From Adineta steineri (Eukaryota; Rotifera; Eurotatoria; Adinetida; Adinetidae): a DNA stretch of 64,000 nt. Below are positions 51,832 through 64,000 of this stretch, piece after piece. The position numbers and the translations under genes were made by a program. Position 1 is the first letter of the stretch, and each line of letters begins with the position of its first letter. Location of the stretch: positions 171,451 through 235,450 of the forward strand of contig CAJNOI010000030.1 of the NCBI GenBank assembly GCA_905250115.1. Reading direction: 5' to 3'. Below the pieces are notes generated by a model. The model saw only the letters and a program-made list of their open reading frames with translations, ran no database searches and was not told the origin of the DNA.

Positions 51832-52252
51832 TTATTTGTGTTTACCATTGTTTCATTTTTCCGATCAATAATGTGTTTTTCATATATCAATCTTATTTTA
51901 ATATATATAAACGTGATTCAAAAATTCACAATATTTAAAAGCTAGTTTTTCTATAACTATTATAAATGATGCCGAATCTAGAAGCAAAATTTTTGCTGTA
52001 AATGCATTTCTATAATATGAATATCTAAGTGATAATATTTTTTTTAAATCTATTTTTAATTTTTATCGATTGTTTCTTATGATTAGGTTTTAATATCTTT
52101 GTTGAAATACATTTATTACAAAAACAAAAAACCATAAACTTTGATTATGTTTGAAAATAAAAATCAAAGAAATCTGATGATAATAGAAAATAAAGAATAG
52201 AGTTTAACAATCAAATGGGAGCGACGTCATCATTTGTTATCTATTGAATGAG
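51832..52252. other. 3' flank of gamma-SNAP
   Basis: A/T-rich spacer with no gene seen; it holds the presumed gamma-SNAP 3' UTR. Confidence 0.5.
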
Positions 52253-52366
52253 TTATAAATCGATGATTTTTCTCATTTCTTGTAAATAGTCATTTAATGA
52301 AATTAACTTTTTAGTACGTTTATCATTTAAATCATCGATTTTCAAATTAATATCATCTTTCGTATT
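52253..52366 (-). CDS. Possible terminal coding exon, charged coiled coil
   Basis: On the minus strand, 37 codons preceded by an acceptor (TAG) end at a stop and read as a charged helix including LKIDDLNDKRTKKLISLND. A possible preceding exon (about 52430-52451, ending AEKEG-like charged residues before GTATAC) joins in frame. The upstream continuation leads into the decayed region at 52.75-54.2 kb. It could be the 3' end of a broken gene; no family is recognised. Confidence 0.35.
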   Translation of the reverse strand, partial: NTKDDINLKIDDLNDKRTKKLISLNDYLQEMRKIIDL

Positions 52367-52750
52367 CTAGAAAAGAAAAAAAACAGATAAATTTCTTTGT
52401 TCATACAGATGAAAATGAGTGTCAAAAGTATACCTCTTTTTCAGCTATAATACCAATTAGAATAGAAAAGAAAGACAAAAGTTCAATATCTATATATGAC
52501 GTTGACAATCAACCGTCAATTCTGCTCATGCGAAAAAGAAATGTGAATTTCCAAATGATGTTTCTTCTGAATATGAATTATTAAACTCGAAACAGACTAG
52601 ACGAACTTGAAGAAAATATAGAGACATTGATTACATTGCTTTATTCACTTTAACTTCAACTAGTTGATTTTGTATCTTAGAGTATTTCGTAAAAAAAACT
52701 CGAAGTATTGGAATAAGAGGATAGTAAGTATAACTCGAAAAAAAACTTTG

Positions 52751-54230
52751 CTATTTTTTTCGTACCAGTTGGACAAAGTCATTGGTTCGATTATAATGTT
52801 CATCATCATCAACATTGATATTTTCAACAGCTGTATTAAGAACATCTTTTGAAACTATTGATTCTTCGTGTTGTTTATGATGCATTTCCCGTAGTTGTTC
52901 TACTAAATTTTTAAATACATCTGGATGTGCAATGTGTATATGGTTGAGCCATTTTCTTTCATTATTTCGTGTTGTTGTTGAACAAAATACGCACATATAC
53001 CTAGGTCGATCATTCAGATCATCTGAAACGGCTATAACACGTCGTAATTTCTGCCGTAAACTGCTAAAACGGAGTGCCGTTTCATACCGTTTCCGTCGCT
53101 GTTATACCTCATTGTAAGTATATAAAAAAAGACATCGAGTTCGTTTTCACTCGAGGCATAACTTCGACGACTGAAAATGTTTAATGCTAAATCATGTTCA
53201 GCTTCACGTTGAATATCTTTATTCTTCAAACCTATAATAACATCATCACCATCTTTCTTGATATGCACGAATGGTATGTGGTACATTCAAAGAATTTTTC
53301 AGAACATCTATGATTTGAATCGATAGTAAAATAGCCTTCGTACTGAATATCGGTATCCATATCTCCTTCGTTGACAAGTTTGTTTATTGTTTCTTCAATT
53401 TTTAGCTGCTGCACTGCGATTTCCCTTCCTCGATCGATGTGTATCTTCAGCTGGTTGTTCATTTGTCACTTCCATTACTTCAGGTGCTGCCTCATGTAAT
53501 ATTTCAGGTACCCCACCTCTACCAGCCTCTAGTGAAATCACTTCACCAGTTACTGGTGTAGGATCAAGCCGAATTCATTCAGCTGATCCCTACCCATGAA
53601 GTTTAAATAATCCATAAATAATATCATCGACTGGTGTTATAATCTCTAATAACATGTCATTACAATTTTAAATATCATTATGATTATTAATTAAATTAAC
53701 TTGATTAATAAATATTTCATCATCTTCATTGGAAATCGGTTCTAAAAAATCTAAAACATTTTTAAAGGTGTTACTATCAATATTTTTATTAATTTTTAAT
53801 GATGTTGCTGAAGATGTTGATGGAGATGTAAATAAATTGATCAAATTAATTTTATTTAATTCTTCGAATGTCTAATAATCAACAACTGGCTTTGCTAAAT
53901 ATGCTATTGCAAGACAATCACTAATTAAATAATTAATCCATTTTTGATGTGTTGACTTTGTTAATGTTGTATTTAATGGATCAAGTAATTTAGACCAGTT
54001 ATTAATTTATCAATAAAACCTCCGCCCACATAGATCATTGCAGATTGTAAGGACTAGATGCATGACATGTACAAATTGATAATAAATTAGTATCATCATA
54101 TTATTTATTAGACAGATCACGTGTCCCACATTTGGACAATACCCAATCATACCAAGCTGGAAATAAATGTCGTATATCGTCTTGTTTTGGTTCAATCGAA
54201 AATTTAAATAAATTATTACTTTTAATTAGT
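52751..54230 (-). pseudogene. Decayed multi-frame coding sequence, unknown family
   Basis: Several minus-strand stretches read like real protein but are split by frameshifts and stops. 52751-52996 contains a zinc-finger-like CVFC...HIHIAH pattern (C-x2-C...H-x4-H) and an acidic tail. 53032-53286 and 53232-53462 read continuously only if a frameshift near 53270 is allowed. Farther upstream, about 53640-54010 holds LDPLNTTLTKSTHQKWINYL-type sequence with internal stops, and 54130-54230 holds HLFPAWYDWVLSKCGT followed by a stop. Composition is coding-like, unlike the flanking A/T-rich DNA. I cannot identify the parent; a transposon-domesticated or zinc-finger gene is possible. An unusual many-exon structure cannot be wholly excluded. 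Confidence 0.55.
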
Positions 54231-55212
54231 GAAAATTCATAAGTTAATGAACCCCATAAATACAACATATATATGTCCTAGTATATTTATACCATAACAG
54301 TCGCATAACGGCGAGTCCTATTAATATCGTTTTCTACTCGTCTAGTGTCTGAAATGCACCGTTTTTATACGTTTAAGATTATATTTACCCTCGCATTTCC
54401 GTGGAATTACATTATTAAAAAGTTTTGCGATTGAATTAGTAACTGTTGGTATCTAAAAAGCAAAATATGTAGATGTTTATGAAAAAGAATTTACGAATTG
54501 AATCGATATAATTTTTAAACTATGAAATAACTTCAAATAACAAAAATAACAATACCAAAGTACAAGATTTCTATCTTTCGAAGAAGGAAAGACAATAATT
54601 ACATGGGAAGCTATAGTATATACAAGTATATAAGTTGAGATATTTTTAATGATGTTTGTATGATCATATTCTAAATATGTATTGTACAAGAGCATGTTGA
54701 TATGAAATCGTTAATCTTCTGAGCATTACTAAAAATACAATCTTTAGATATTTTCAATCGAAATTACATTCATTCGTTGTTAAATTGTATCTACGCAAAG
54801 TAACAAAAATATTTTCGTACAAGCTAAATAAAATACATTGCATGAAGTATTAAAATAATCAAAAACAGCCCTTCAGAATAAAATCATTAGATAATTATTA
54901 AAAAAACTAAATGAAATGTAGAAATTAATGGGTGTGAGTTTGAATGGATATAAATATGATACCCACACCTTCAAGATATTGATCGTAACGTCATATATGG
55001 TACAAAGACGTGCCATACATAATATATATAAATATTCGTTCTTTTTCTTTCTTGCACACATATACATATATTGCCAGGTATAGTTACTTCTTACTTACTT
55101 TCTGCCAGATATTTCTTTCCATTGTTTTCTCTTCTGTGTGTGATTACTTAGGTATTCCCCCTGAATATTAGTATATTTTTGTAAAATAGAGCTTTATAAT
55201 AGAAAAATATAA
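54231..55212. other. Intergenic region
   Basis: No gene is supported. Around 54925-54975 there is a GTGTGGGT/ACCCACAC-type pair (GGGTGTGAG ... ACCCACACC) forming a weak inverted repeat; similar GT-rich motifs recur near 58660 and 61690. Confidence 0.45.
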
Positions 55213-55220
55213 CTGTTGAA

Positions 55221-55650
55221 TAGGGGTATTACTTTATCTTTATTTTGCTTTATAACAAAGATTTTATTTTCTTACCGTAACTCACAAAAAATTATGATAT
55301 TATATAGTTAACTATAATATGGAATAGCATTTTTCGTATATATCGTTTCTTGTGCGATTCTTTTTTTTGATGACATGACATATGGAAATGATGATAAGAA
55401 AGAGCATTAATAAACGTATTCTGTTGTTATACATAGGGTATTTGCATATGTACTTATTGTATGAAAAAATGTATTTTTATTCTTTATTTTAACTTTGTTT
55501 TTGCAAATAAAGATTATTTTTATCTTTGGATCATATTATAAAGAGATTTGCTTTATTTTAAAATAAAGATTAACTTTATTCTTTATAAAATAAAAATAAA
55601 GTAAGTCTTTATATCTTTATTTATAAAGTATTGATAAAGTACCACCCCTA
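55221..55650. mobile_element. hAT-like MITE with intact 8-bp target duplication
   Basis: 430 bp bounded by TAGGGGTATTACTTTATC and, inverted, TAGGGGTGGTACTTTATC (two mismatches in 18). CTGTTGAA occurs directly on both sides (55213-55220 and 55651-55658). Eight-base duplications and TAGGGGT-type termini are characteristic of hAT elements. The internal block around 55319-55530 is shared with the copy at 37.8-38.4 kb. No transposase frame is present. Confidence 0.88.
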
Positions 55651-55658
55651 CTGTTGAA

Positions 55659-57422
55659 GCATATTAAACTTATTTGATAACGAATTAGGAATAAATCGAG
55701 ATTGCACAGAAATTACAGTTTCAACAATGAAACTTCGACATACACAACTTAGCTTGAGGGATATGTGAAAAAAATTAACTTTTTTTTCCATTTTCACTAT
55801 ATGAAATGATAATATCTTGCGAACGATTTGTTTTATTCTGTGAAAAATACTCCTATATTTAAGTGTCAATTAATCATACTTTATATGACTTTTTTACATT
55901 TTTATAATTAAAATGCTAGTTTTATGAAATTTTCTGTTATTATAGTATTGATCTTACTTAACTGTAATACTGCCGAAAAGTTCAATAATCCTTTAAAAAC
56001 AGTATAAAGAAAATTAAAAGACTTATAAAAATCAAATACTTTTAAGCAGCAAGAAAATATTCTTTTTTTATAGATATAATAGAAGACTCGTATTTTAATT
56101 TGTGAAGGATAAGACAAATTAGAAAATCCGGGACCTTCTAATGTATTCATGGCTTTTATAGAATTAAACATCGACTCCATTTTTGTTTTCCAAAATATAT
56201 ATAATATACAAAAACATTTTACTTTAACAGTTTTTTACTTTTTTTCGGAAACTTTGTATTTCCTTTAAAAAATAATGATTTTTATGTTGTTTTAACAAAA
56301 GTCAGGTTTTATGTTCATTGAAATAGTTTGCTTCTGCATTTACATATATGATTAAAACATTTCTGTGATATTTCTTATTAACAGAAGAAAAAAGGTAACA
56401 TCTGGCAGGATTCTGTATGAAGCTAAACTGAACAAAGGAAGAGAACTCATTCATTTTTATTTCTATATGATGTGTTTGTTGCAAAGGATAAAAAAAAAGA
56501 TTTCATAATCAATGAATCGTATAGGCGAATAAAACTGTTGTTTAGTTCATCAGTTTTTTCTCAACGTCACATATATTAATATACTTCTATTATTTTACTA
56601 ATTTTCTAGTAAATTACTTGAGAAGATTACCAAAAACATTTATATTTCTATTTGATTTTAAAAAAAAGAGTTATTATAGTTGGTTAATAGTTAGCATTTC
56701 AACAAGGTAAATACATTTAATTTTTTTTTCTATTTTTCAGTTTGATAGAGTTAGTCGAAAATATATTGATTTAAATATGAATGTTAATTATTAATCGTTC
56801 TTATTTTCTAATATGATATATTTCATTTAGATATTAAACTCAATCTATCAATAAAAAAAGATAAAATGAGAAGCTGATTCCATTAGTTTTATTCCCACAG
56901 GAAACGTGACATTTTTTTTATGAAAAGCGCTGATTTTCAGTGTTAGATTAAGTAATACTAATTGCATTAAATGTTAGTTTAAGCAGTTTGCTTCTCCATC
57001 CTACGTAGAAAAGTCTGATATTTATAGGAAATAACACAACTGACATCTGACAACATTTTTTTTGCAAAATCATTCTTGATAAAAAAAGAGGTGAGTTAAA
57101 CATTTTTATTTTGTATTATTCTTTTCTGCAATTGTTTTACATTACAGGGATTATATGCATAAAGAACTGATCACTCAAGAGAACATAACTTACTAGTAAT
57201 ATGATAAATACATATTCTATTGTTTTTATAATTATGCAGTTACAATAAATCTACAAATTATTTCATCATTCTTTTTTTTTTACTTGACTAAATTAGACAC
57301 CGAGAAATAGTTTTCATTTTCTATAATTACATCGCTATTTCCTGAAAATATGTAAATTAGAAGACTGTTTTTTTATAGATTTTAGATTGAAAAAGTATTC
57401 AACTTTGGATGAAACATCAATT
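55659..57422. other. Intergenic region upstream of the NHL-repeat gene
   Basis: A/T-rich sequence with no supported gene. The 90-codon minus-strand frame at 55908-56180 has one protein-like stretch but no splice or start support. Confidence 0.5.
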
Positions 57423-60400
57423 ATGGATAACAACAGTGTAGCAATTTCTCATGTATTTTATTAAAAGAAACAAAAAACAATACTAAATAATCTTTTGTCT
57501 TTTTTAAACATTTCAGTCTGATGCTGTTAGTTCAAACGCAGCAGAATCAAACCTATTGTATGTAGATTATCAATTATAATATATAATAAAACAAATCTAT
57601 TTCTCTAGATGTCAATATTTTCGAAAAAGGAAACGCTTGTGGATAATATTTTTTACTATTCTCGTTATTTTAATCATTGCTATTTCAATTAGTGTTCCTC
57701 TTGCAAAAAAGGCAAAAAATGAAAATACATTAACGACACAAGAATCAACAATTGAAACAAGAACAACAAATGGAGAACCAACGGCAAACACACTATTAAC
57801 AACAACAAATGAACAATTAACAACAAAAATAACAACGCCAGAGACGATAAAAACAACAGTAACGTCAACAATAACAACATCTTCAACGACATCCTCAGCA
57901 ACATATTCAACAACATCAGCTTCAACATCACCAACAACATCAACAACAACATCATCATCAACAACGTCATCATCATCAACAACGTCATCATCATCAACAG
58001 CATCAAAAACATCATCCTCAATATCAGAAGGATCATCAGAAACATCATCAACAATATTAGAAGCATCATCAGAAACAACATCGTCAAAATCAGAAACATC
58101 ATCCTCGATATCAGAAGCATCACCAGAAACATCATTACCAGTATTAGAAACAACATTAGAGACACCATCAGAAACATCATCAACAATATCATCAACAACA
58201 TCATCAACAACATCAGAAGCATTATTAGAAGCAACATCAGAAGCATTACCAGAAACATCAACTACTTCTACAAAAACAACAACAACAACATTATCTTGTA
58301 AGTAATAGAGAAGATTATTCTCAATACTGAGTCACATGAATCGTTGCTGAATTTATTAAATCTGAAACTTTTTGTTCCAAACTTTTGTTTGATTTCAAAG
58401 TTCAATAGATAAACTGTAGTCTTTTGTTGTAAAGACTTTTTGGACAGATCTATGACTCTCGAAGCTGTTTTACAATAAAGCATCTCTATTGTGAGTATCA
58501 TCAGAATCGGTCAAAAGTATTCACTATAGGAAGTAGTAGTATATTTTGTTGTGAGATAAAGTTAAAATTCCAGAAATCTATTTTCAAATAGGTTCTCGGT
58601 GAACATCTATTTATTTTGTCACTTGTTTATATACTTTAACCAATTCGTTCGTACGATGGGTGTGAGGGTGGATGTCGGTGAGAGAAGAACACACTAACAA
58701 CCACACACCCACATTCTCAAGGTGGTGTGTGTCGCAGAAGGATAAATCTGAAGTAAACATTCGTAAAAACGATGTATAAAGCATCCACACTTAGTGATAC
58801 ACATACTCACAGCTTCACGATATTCATCCATAGAAAAGAAATTCTACTTAAAGTATTATTGGATGTGGGCACTTTTTCGCTATCCCTCTGTGATAACACA
58901 CCCGCATCCTTATTATTTTACCGTCTTTGACAACGACTATAAGATACACAGAAGCTCGATTAGTGTTCTGCTACAGAAACTATGCATTGGATAAAATATA
59001 ATTGTACTGTGATTATTTAACTAACGAATAAGAAATATACTGTCAAAAAAATGGAACAGTTATATTTACTTACTAGAAATGATATTCAGCAGAACACGAA
59101 AGATGTTAACTATACATATAATAGGTTTAGTTAGCAGACAATACATTTTTAGTGATAATTCTTCAACTAGCTTAAATTCAACATGTGCTCTATTTAATAT
59201 TTGATGCGTAAAAGTCTTTTTTCAAATAAATTATTGTTATTTATATAGCAACGACGACTTCTACAGCTACAAGCACAATTACACCCACACCCTTAACTAG
59301 CAACACCACAACCATAACGTCAACTATGATTACAAATCCATGTGAGTAAAGAGAAACTATACATAACTATTGTAGTACTTGCACTATGAGTGATTTAAAT
59401 CTTTTGTCTGCAGTGACTGAATTTTTGTGATGTGATGCACATTTTTCAAAGTGTTTTGAGACCTTGTTCGAGCCAATGTCATATCATATCGATGTTTCAA
59501 AAAATCAAGTTCGCACAATTGCCTTAGAGAATAAATATTTACTGAGTTAATTGATTGATTCATCTGAATGTAAAAAGAATATATTTGAAAGTTTTCATAT
59601 ATATCAAGTATTTTCAAAGTTAATATTTCGTTTGTTAAAAAGTTATAATATTCATTGTTCACTAAAGAGAAGATATTATATAATTTTCAATAGAGATTAA
59701 TTTCTATCATGTGATATCTGTTTCTAACATGTATGAATAGATATGAGGACCACTCTATAAGTTAAGCAGTAGCATATTAATATTTTATAATTTATACTAT
59801 TTTTAGGTGTATCCGGTGATTTACGTTGGAATACAACAGGTATTACTGTAATCAATTCACCACCAAATATGGGAGCTTCGGGTGTATTCGTTGGCTTAAA
59901 TGGTACTTTGTATTCTGTAGATGAAAATAGTAATTTCGTTGTATGGAAACTATTAAAAAATGCTGTAAATGTAACAATCGCAGCTGGATTGTATAAATCA
60001 CAAGGATCTAATAGTTCTCAACTAAATTATCCAAATGATATTTATGTCGATAGATATGGAAGTTTATATGTAACTGATGCTTACAATCAACGCATACAAA
60101 AGTTCAGTAATGGATCAACAACACATGGACAAACTATTGCCGGTGTAACTGGATCAGCTGGGTCTGCATTGAATCAATTCAATGTACCACGATATTTTAC
60201 TTTTGATGCTACAGAAACATATATGTATATTGCTGACTATAATTGTCATCGAATTATGCGCCATTCAACGAATTCAACTGATGGTACTAATGGCGTTATT
60301 ATTGCAGGTGGAACGGGATCATTTAATCAAAACACATCGTTGAATGGGCCATGGGGTATTCATTATTTGCCATCTGTAAGCAATGATCTATTTATAACAA

Positions 60401-63400
60401 ACAACGGTGGACATTCAGTAATGCGTTGGACTCTTGGTGCTACTTCAGGCACCTACGTTGCCGGTACGCCGGGCGTAGCAGGTTCCAATTCTACTCTCTT
60501 AAATGGCCCGATGGGTATTAAAATTGATTCTTATTTGAACATGTACGTTGTTGACCATCGAAACCATAGAGTACAAATGTTTTGTGCAAACAATCAAACT
60601 GGCATCACCATCGCTGGAACTGGTGTCGCTGGTAGTAGCGCCATGCAATTAAGTGGGCCAAGAGGTATTGCATTCGATTCTGAAATGAATATGTACATTG
60701 GAGATTTCGATAATCATCGCGTGCAAAAATTTATCAAGCTCAACACAACGACAACTACAACTGCAAGTGAGTAATGCGAGCAATAGTCTATAGTTGTTTT
60801 GACATTGGATTTATTCTTAATTACTGTACTGAGAAGTTTTGAATTGTGAGCTCTGATTGTCGCCCGTCTGTATGGAGAAATGACTTTAGAGATCATTTTC
60901 TTTGTGATCTTTGAACTAGCGAAACTTTTGATCGTTCAAACTCTGTCACCGTATATCGGGTATTTAAGACACTCAATTGGCCTGATTGTGTCTGACATTT
61001 GTATAAGACAATTTCTTTCATACAAAAGACTTTGTCAGGATTAATCATGGTGATTACTCTATTCAATTATTACTAGATTGTAAAATGTTAATACTGGTAG
61101 ACATCGTAACTGAGTAAAGTTGAAGAGCATTAATCGTCTTAGAATTGCTTTAGAGATACTTGACTCACATATTGAGGTATGTCAGGAGGTTTCTTGTATT
61201 TTTGCATATGCGAAGCTTCAAATCTTAGAGGGTAAAATAAGGAGCATTTTTTTCTTCAGTAGTTTTGTAGACTTATACGCTTGGTTTAAATCATAAAAAA
61301 CAAATAGCAAGGGAAAATATTTAGAATTCACTGTATCCTCCAACTACAAGGCTGTTGAATAGGAGCATTCCCATTTTAATTATGAATTTTATTAGTTAAT
61401 AATTACTCGATGTTTTTTTTATTTAGTTTGGCAAATGGTAGGAACTGGCTCTGTTATTGGTGATGCAGGGTGTTATGGCCTTGGATCTAATTATGTAGGA
61501 AATTTCAGCCAATGCAAATCTAGTTGTGAATCAATGGCAAATTGCAGTGCAGTAGATTGGCTGGTAAGTGCATTATTATGTGTGTATCGCCGATGTACTA
61601 CCTATCCGCCAAGCACTCATCCACAATCGGGTGGCTGGGAAGCATGGGCTATTAAAACGTCATGTAAGTCATTCGAGTTTGAGGGTGTGAATCCTTTAGT
61701 GGAAAATAATATACATACACATCCACCCACTCTCAAGTTTATTAGACAGGATCGAACTCAGTATATTTAACCATTGCTAGTGCCCTGACCATCTGATACG
61801 ATACCTTAGTTCTCAATAGTTTTATTTCGTGTTTTAAGAATATTTCGTTAATTCTAAATATAAGTATGCTGTCAACACACTTTCTAAACATCATCTACAT
61901 GAAAGTTATTTAGATATTCTCATAACAAAATATTTCTGACTGACATAGTTGAAAAATACTTTATCAGAACATTATACTCAAACTGATCGAGAAACAAAGT
62001 AAAACCTAAGAAAACACATTTTATTCATAATAAAATAATGAAGTTCGATTTAATTTACCGGCATTATTTCACATCTAGTGATATAAGAAAACATCAACGT
62101 TGAAATTGTTCATTTGAGTTATTTAATCACAATGATATCGACTTATAAATAAAACAAATAATAAGCAAAATAATTCACATAGATAAATAGGCATTCGATC
62201 GCTACTGATGTCAGTTATGTTATAGATATTCATGCATAGAAAAGAAATTCAATCTAAACTATTGTTGACAAATACTTAACAAGTTTATTTTGTTGTAGCT
62301 CCAATTAATCCACCAGCTGTTATTCAGTGGTTATTCGATGGCGATTTTAACGATGTATATGGTACTTATAATGGATCTTTAGTCAATAACAGTAATGTTA
62401 TATGGATGTCACCAGGCTATGCTGGATATGGAAGTGCCGTTTGCTTTTTATCTACCAATTATCTACTCATCAATCATTATCTTAATTTCAATTCAATTAG
62501 CTTTACGATTTCTGCTTGGGTATGGATTCCAGCAAATCTATCGTTGAATGGAAATTTCTTTGTATTATTTGTTCATTGCAACGTAACTACTCAAGATACG
62601 TGTCTGCACGTTGGAATAAATGGTGGCAGAGTCTTTTTAGGTTTCTTCAGTGATGATTTAACAGGAGGTACTCCACTGACATCCAACCAATGGTATCATG
62701 TTACCTACGTCTACGATCGATCATCACTTAGACAGACTGTTTATTTGAATGGAATTCATGATGGAAGTCGAGTAACTTCTGGTCCTTATAAAGGTACTGC
62801 AAGCGTACTGACTGTTGGAGCCATTCCATCATTCGATGAGCGATTTATTACTAGTAATGGTTTCATTGATAAATTGACATTTGTACCACGTGTTAAAACA
62901 ACTGCTGAGCTTCTTGATGAAGCCACTCTTGTTGCTTATTATCCATTCGATAATTCGTATACTGATCTCGGACCCAATCGGATCATTAATAGTAGTAGTG
63001 TCTCGACCATGTTTGACTCGTCTGGTCGATTTAACCAATCTTTATTGATCATTTCAACAAATTCATCTTACTTTCAAACAACAGGTTTCTATTATCTTGG
63101 TCAAACGAATTATCCATATTCATTCTCTTTATGGATTTATCCATTCGTCAATGATGGTACTATTCTTCAGGTAAAATTCATCTAAATATAATCATCATCA
63201 CCAATCTATCTTGATTAATTAGGTCAGTTCTTCGAATGGTTGGTGTGTACCAATGATTGGCTTTGATATTTCTGGTCGTCTAACAATCCAGACAATGGGC
63301 ACTAATGGCATTTATGCTGCTTCATTAACTTCTGAAACACTACCATTAAATGAATGGACTCATGTGATTATGACTTATTCAACTATCAATGGTATTCAAC

Positions 63401-63633
63401 TGTTTATTAATGGAACATTCATTGCTGGTAATAATAGTGTTACAAGCTACTCGACTAGTGGTCAAATAAGTACAGTTACTATTGGAACTTGTCTTTCTCC
63501 AGATACATGTGCTGTTAATACAACAACAATTGTTCCATCACAATTTCAAGGAAAGATTGATGAATTAAAAATCTTTGCTCGTGAATTATCATTAAGTGAT
63601 ATTGGTCAGCTAGCTCAAGGTCAGTATCTTTAA
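57423..63633 (+). CDS. Type II membrane protein: Thr/Ser stalk, NHL repeats, Cys-rich and LamG-like domains
   Basis: Eight exons (57423-57452, 57517-57557, 57609-58297, 59249-59341, 59807-60766, 61427-61663, 62299-63170, 63223-63633) close exactly to 1110 aa. A short cytosolic tail with RKRKR is followed by one transmembrane segment (about residues 34-53), so the bulk is extracellular. Residues about 60-283 are a mucin-like Thr/Ser stalk with ETSS-type repeats. Residues 285-604 hold about six NHL repeats (YPNDIYVDRYGSLYVTDAYN; GPRGIAFDSEMNMYIGD), forming a probable beta-propeller. A domain of about 78 aa follows with six Cys (GCYGLGS...CKSSC...CSAVDW...CVYRRC), PAN/apple-like. Two LamG/concanavalin-like units follow (YHVTYVYDRSSLRQTVYLNG; WTHVIMTYSTINGIQLFING). 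Exons 4-6 are each flanked by phase-1 introns. The end is uncertain, because a possible donor (CAAG/GTCAGT) precedes the stop. Such NHL surface proteins are typical of bdelloids; ligand unknown. Confidence 0.82.
61744..61800 (-). repeat. tRNA-like (SINE head) candidate in NHL-gene intron
   Basis: On the minus strand, GAGTTCGATCC (61749-61759) is a near match to the pol III B box and TATCAGATGGTCAGGGCA (61781-61798) resembles a tRNA D-arm/A-box region at a suitable distance. Downstream on that strand is a GT/GGGTGG-rich tail reaching the exon 6 donor. A good cloverleaf is not evident, so a tRNA-derived SINE or decayed tRNA is more likely than a working tRNA. Confidence 0.35.
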
Positions 63634-64000
63634 TTGAGACATTAATAAAAAATAAGATCGTTTGCTCAAATCGTACGAGAGATAACCCATTTTTTTCGGT
63701 AAAGTAACTTTTGATTCATTCTGACAGGTAAAAATAATAATGTAAGCAGGGAAAATATTTTATTTTACTGTTTTCAGTTTTTGAATAAGATCATTGGTAA
63801 ATATGACTTTTTTTGAGAATCGAATACTCTGTATTATTGTAAGCTATCATTGTGCAATTCCCACTGAGTGTATGAAAAAGATGAACATGAATAGAGTATA
63901 TCATCGTTTGTAATACTTATTATTTGCAAGAAATATATATTGAACTTTTAAAAAGACACTTTTTTCTTCTGGAAAAATTCGCAGTAAATTAGAGGCTTAA
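63634..64000. other. 3' flank or intron of the NHL-repeat gene
   Basis: If the stop at 63631-63633 is used, this is 3' UTR, with AATAAA at about 63644. If the GTCAGT donor before it is used, this is intron and the gene continues past the window. Confidence 0.5.

Noticed and set aside
55908..56180. 90-codon minus-strand frame with one protein-like stretch
   Set aside because: No splice sites in phase and the remainder is low-complexity; cannot be told from chance.
57689..58261. Long minus-strand open frame of Met/Leu repeats
   Set aside because: It is the antisense of the Thr/Ser repeat region (ACA/TCA codons) of the NHL-repeat protein.

Overview
This is a nuclear window from an AT-rich metazoan with small genes, many 45-80 bp GT-AG introns and TAA-rich codon use. 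Single-copy animal genes (AP-3 beta, gamma-SNAP, RPN12, LMO4-like, SSUH2, KIF26-like, clockwork-orange-like bHLH) exclude prokaryotes, plants and fungi. A transmembrane, Thr-rich, NHL-repeat surface protein and acceptor-like TTTTAG/AT sites just upstream of several start codons fit a bdelloid rotifer (Rotaria/Adineta type). That assignment is inferred from gene style; no database search was possible.

Layout. 1-3904: nothing convincing. 3905-5128 (+): clockwork-orange-like bHLH-Orange repressor in six exons. 7127-13098 (+): KIF26/VAB-8-like kinesin with a degenerate P-loop, twelve exons. 13.1-20.7 kb: gene-poor, with a foldback element (about 13.75-14.28 kb), a roughly 91-bp tandem repeat (19.2-19.95 kb) and a 790-N gap. 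20747-21286 (+): 3' part of a class II glutamine amidotransferase (DUG3/EgtC-like). 23009-27170 (+): LMO4-like LIM-only gene with two candidate first coding exons, both compatible with the shared exons. 27895-32913 (-): AP-3 beta in 20 exons. 35141-37287 (+): ABCG half-transporter. 37803-38404: hAT-like MITE interrupted by a TTAA-flanked piggyBac-like MITE. 39144-39560 (-): small four-TM protein. 40550-41683 (-): SSUH2-like. 43684-44342 (+): PPP1R14-like PP1 inhibitor. 44445-45419 (-): two-RRM protein, convergent with the previous gene. 47061-47980 (+): short hydrophilic coiled-coil protein. 49155-49663 (+): TATA-driven secreted amphipathic protein, cut by a 10-N gap. 49708-50592 (+): RPN12/PSMD8 missing its 5' end. 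50701-51831 (+): gamma-SNAP, only 108 bp downstream. 52.25-54.23 kb (-): decayed coding sequence. 55221-55650: second hAT-like MITE with an intact 8-bp target duplication. 57423-63633 (+): type II membrane protein with Thr/Ser stalk, NHL propeller, Cys-rich domain and LamG-like domains.

The genes are mostly independent housekeeping or developmental loci and do not form a pathway. AP-3 beta and gamma-SNAP both serve vesicle traffic; the RPN12/gamma-SNAP pair could be a short operon resolved by spliced-leader trans-splicing. Exon models were built by hand from splice sites and reading phase, and for most genes the phases close exactly.
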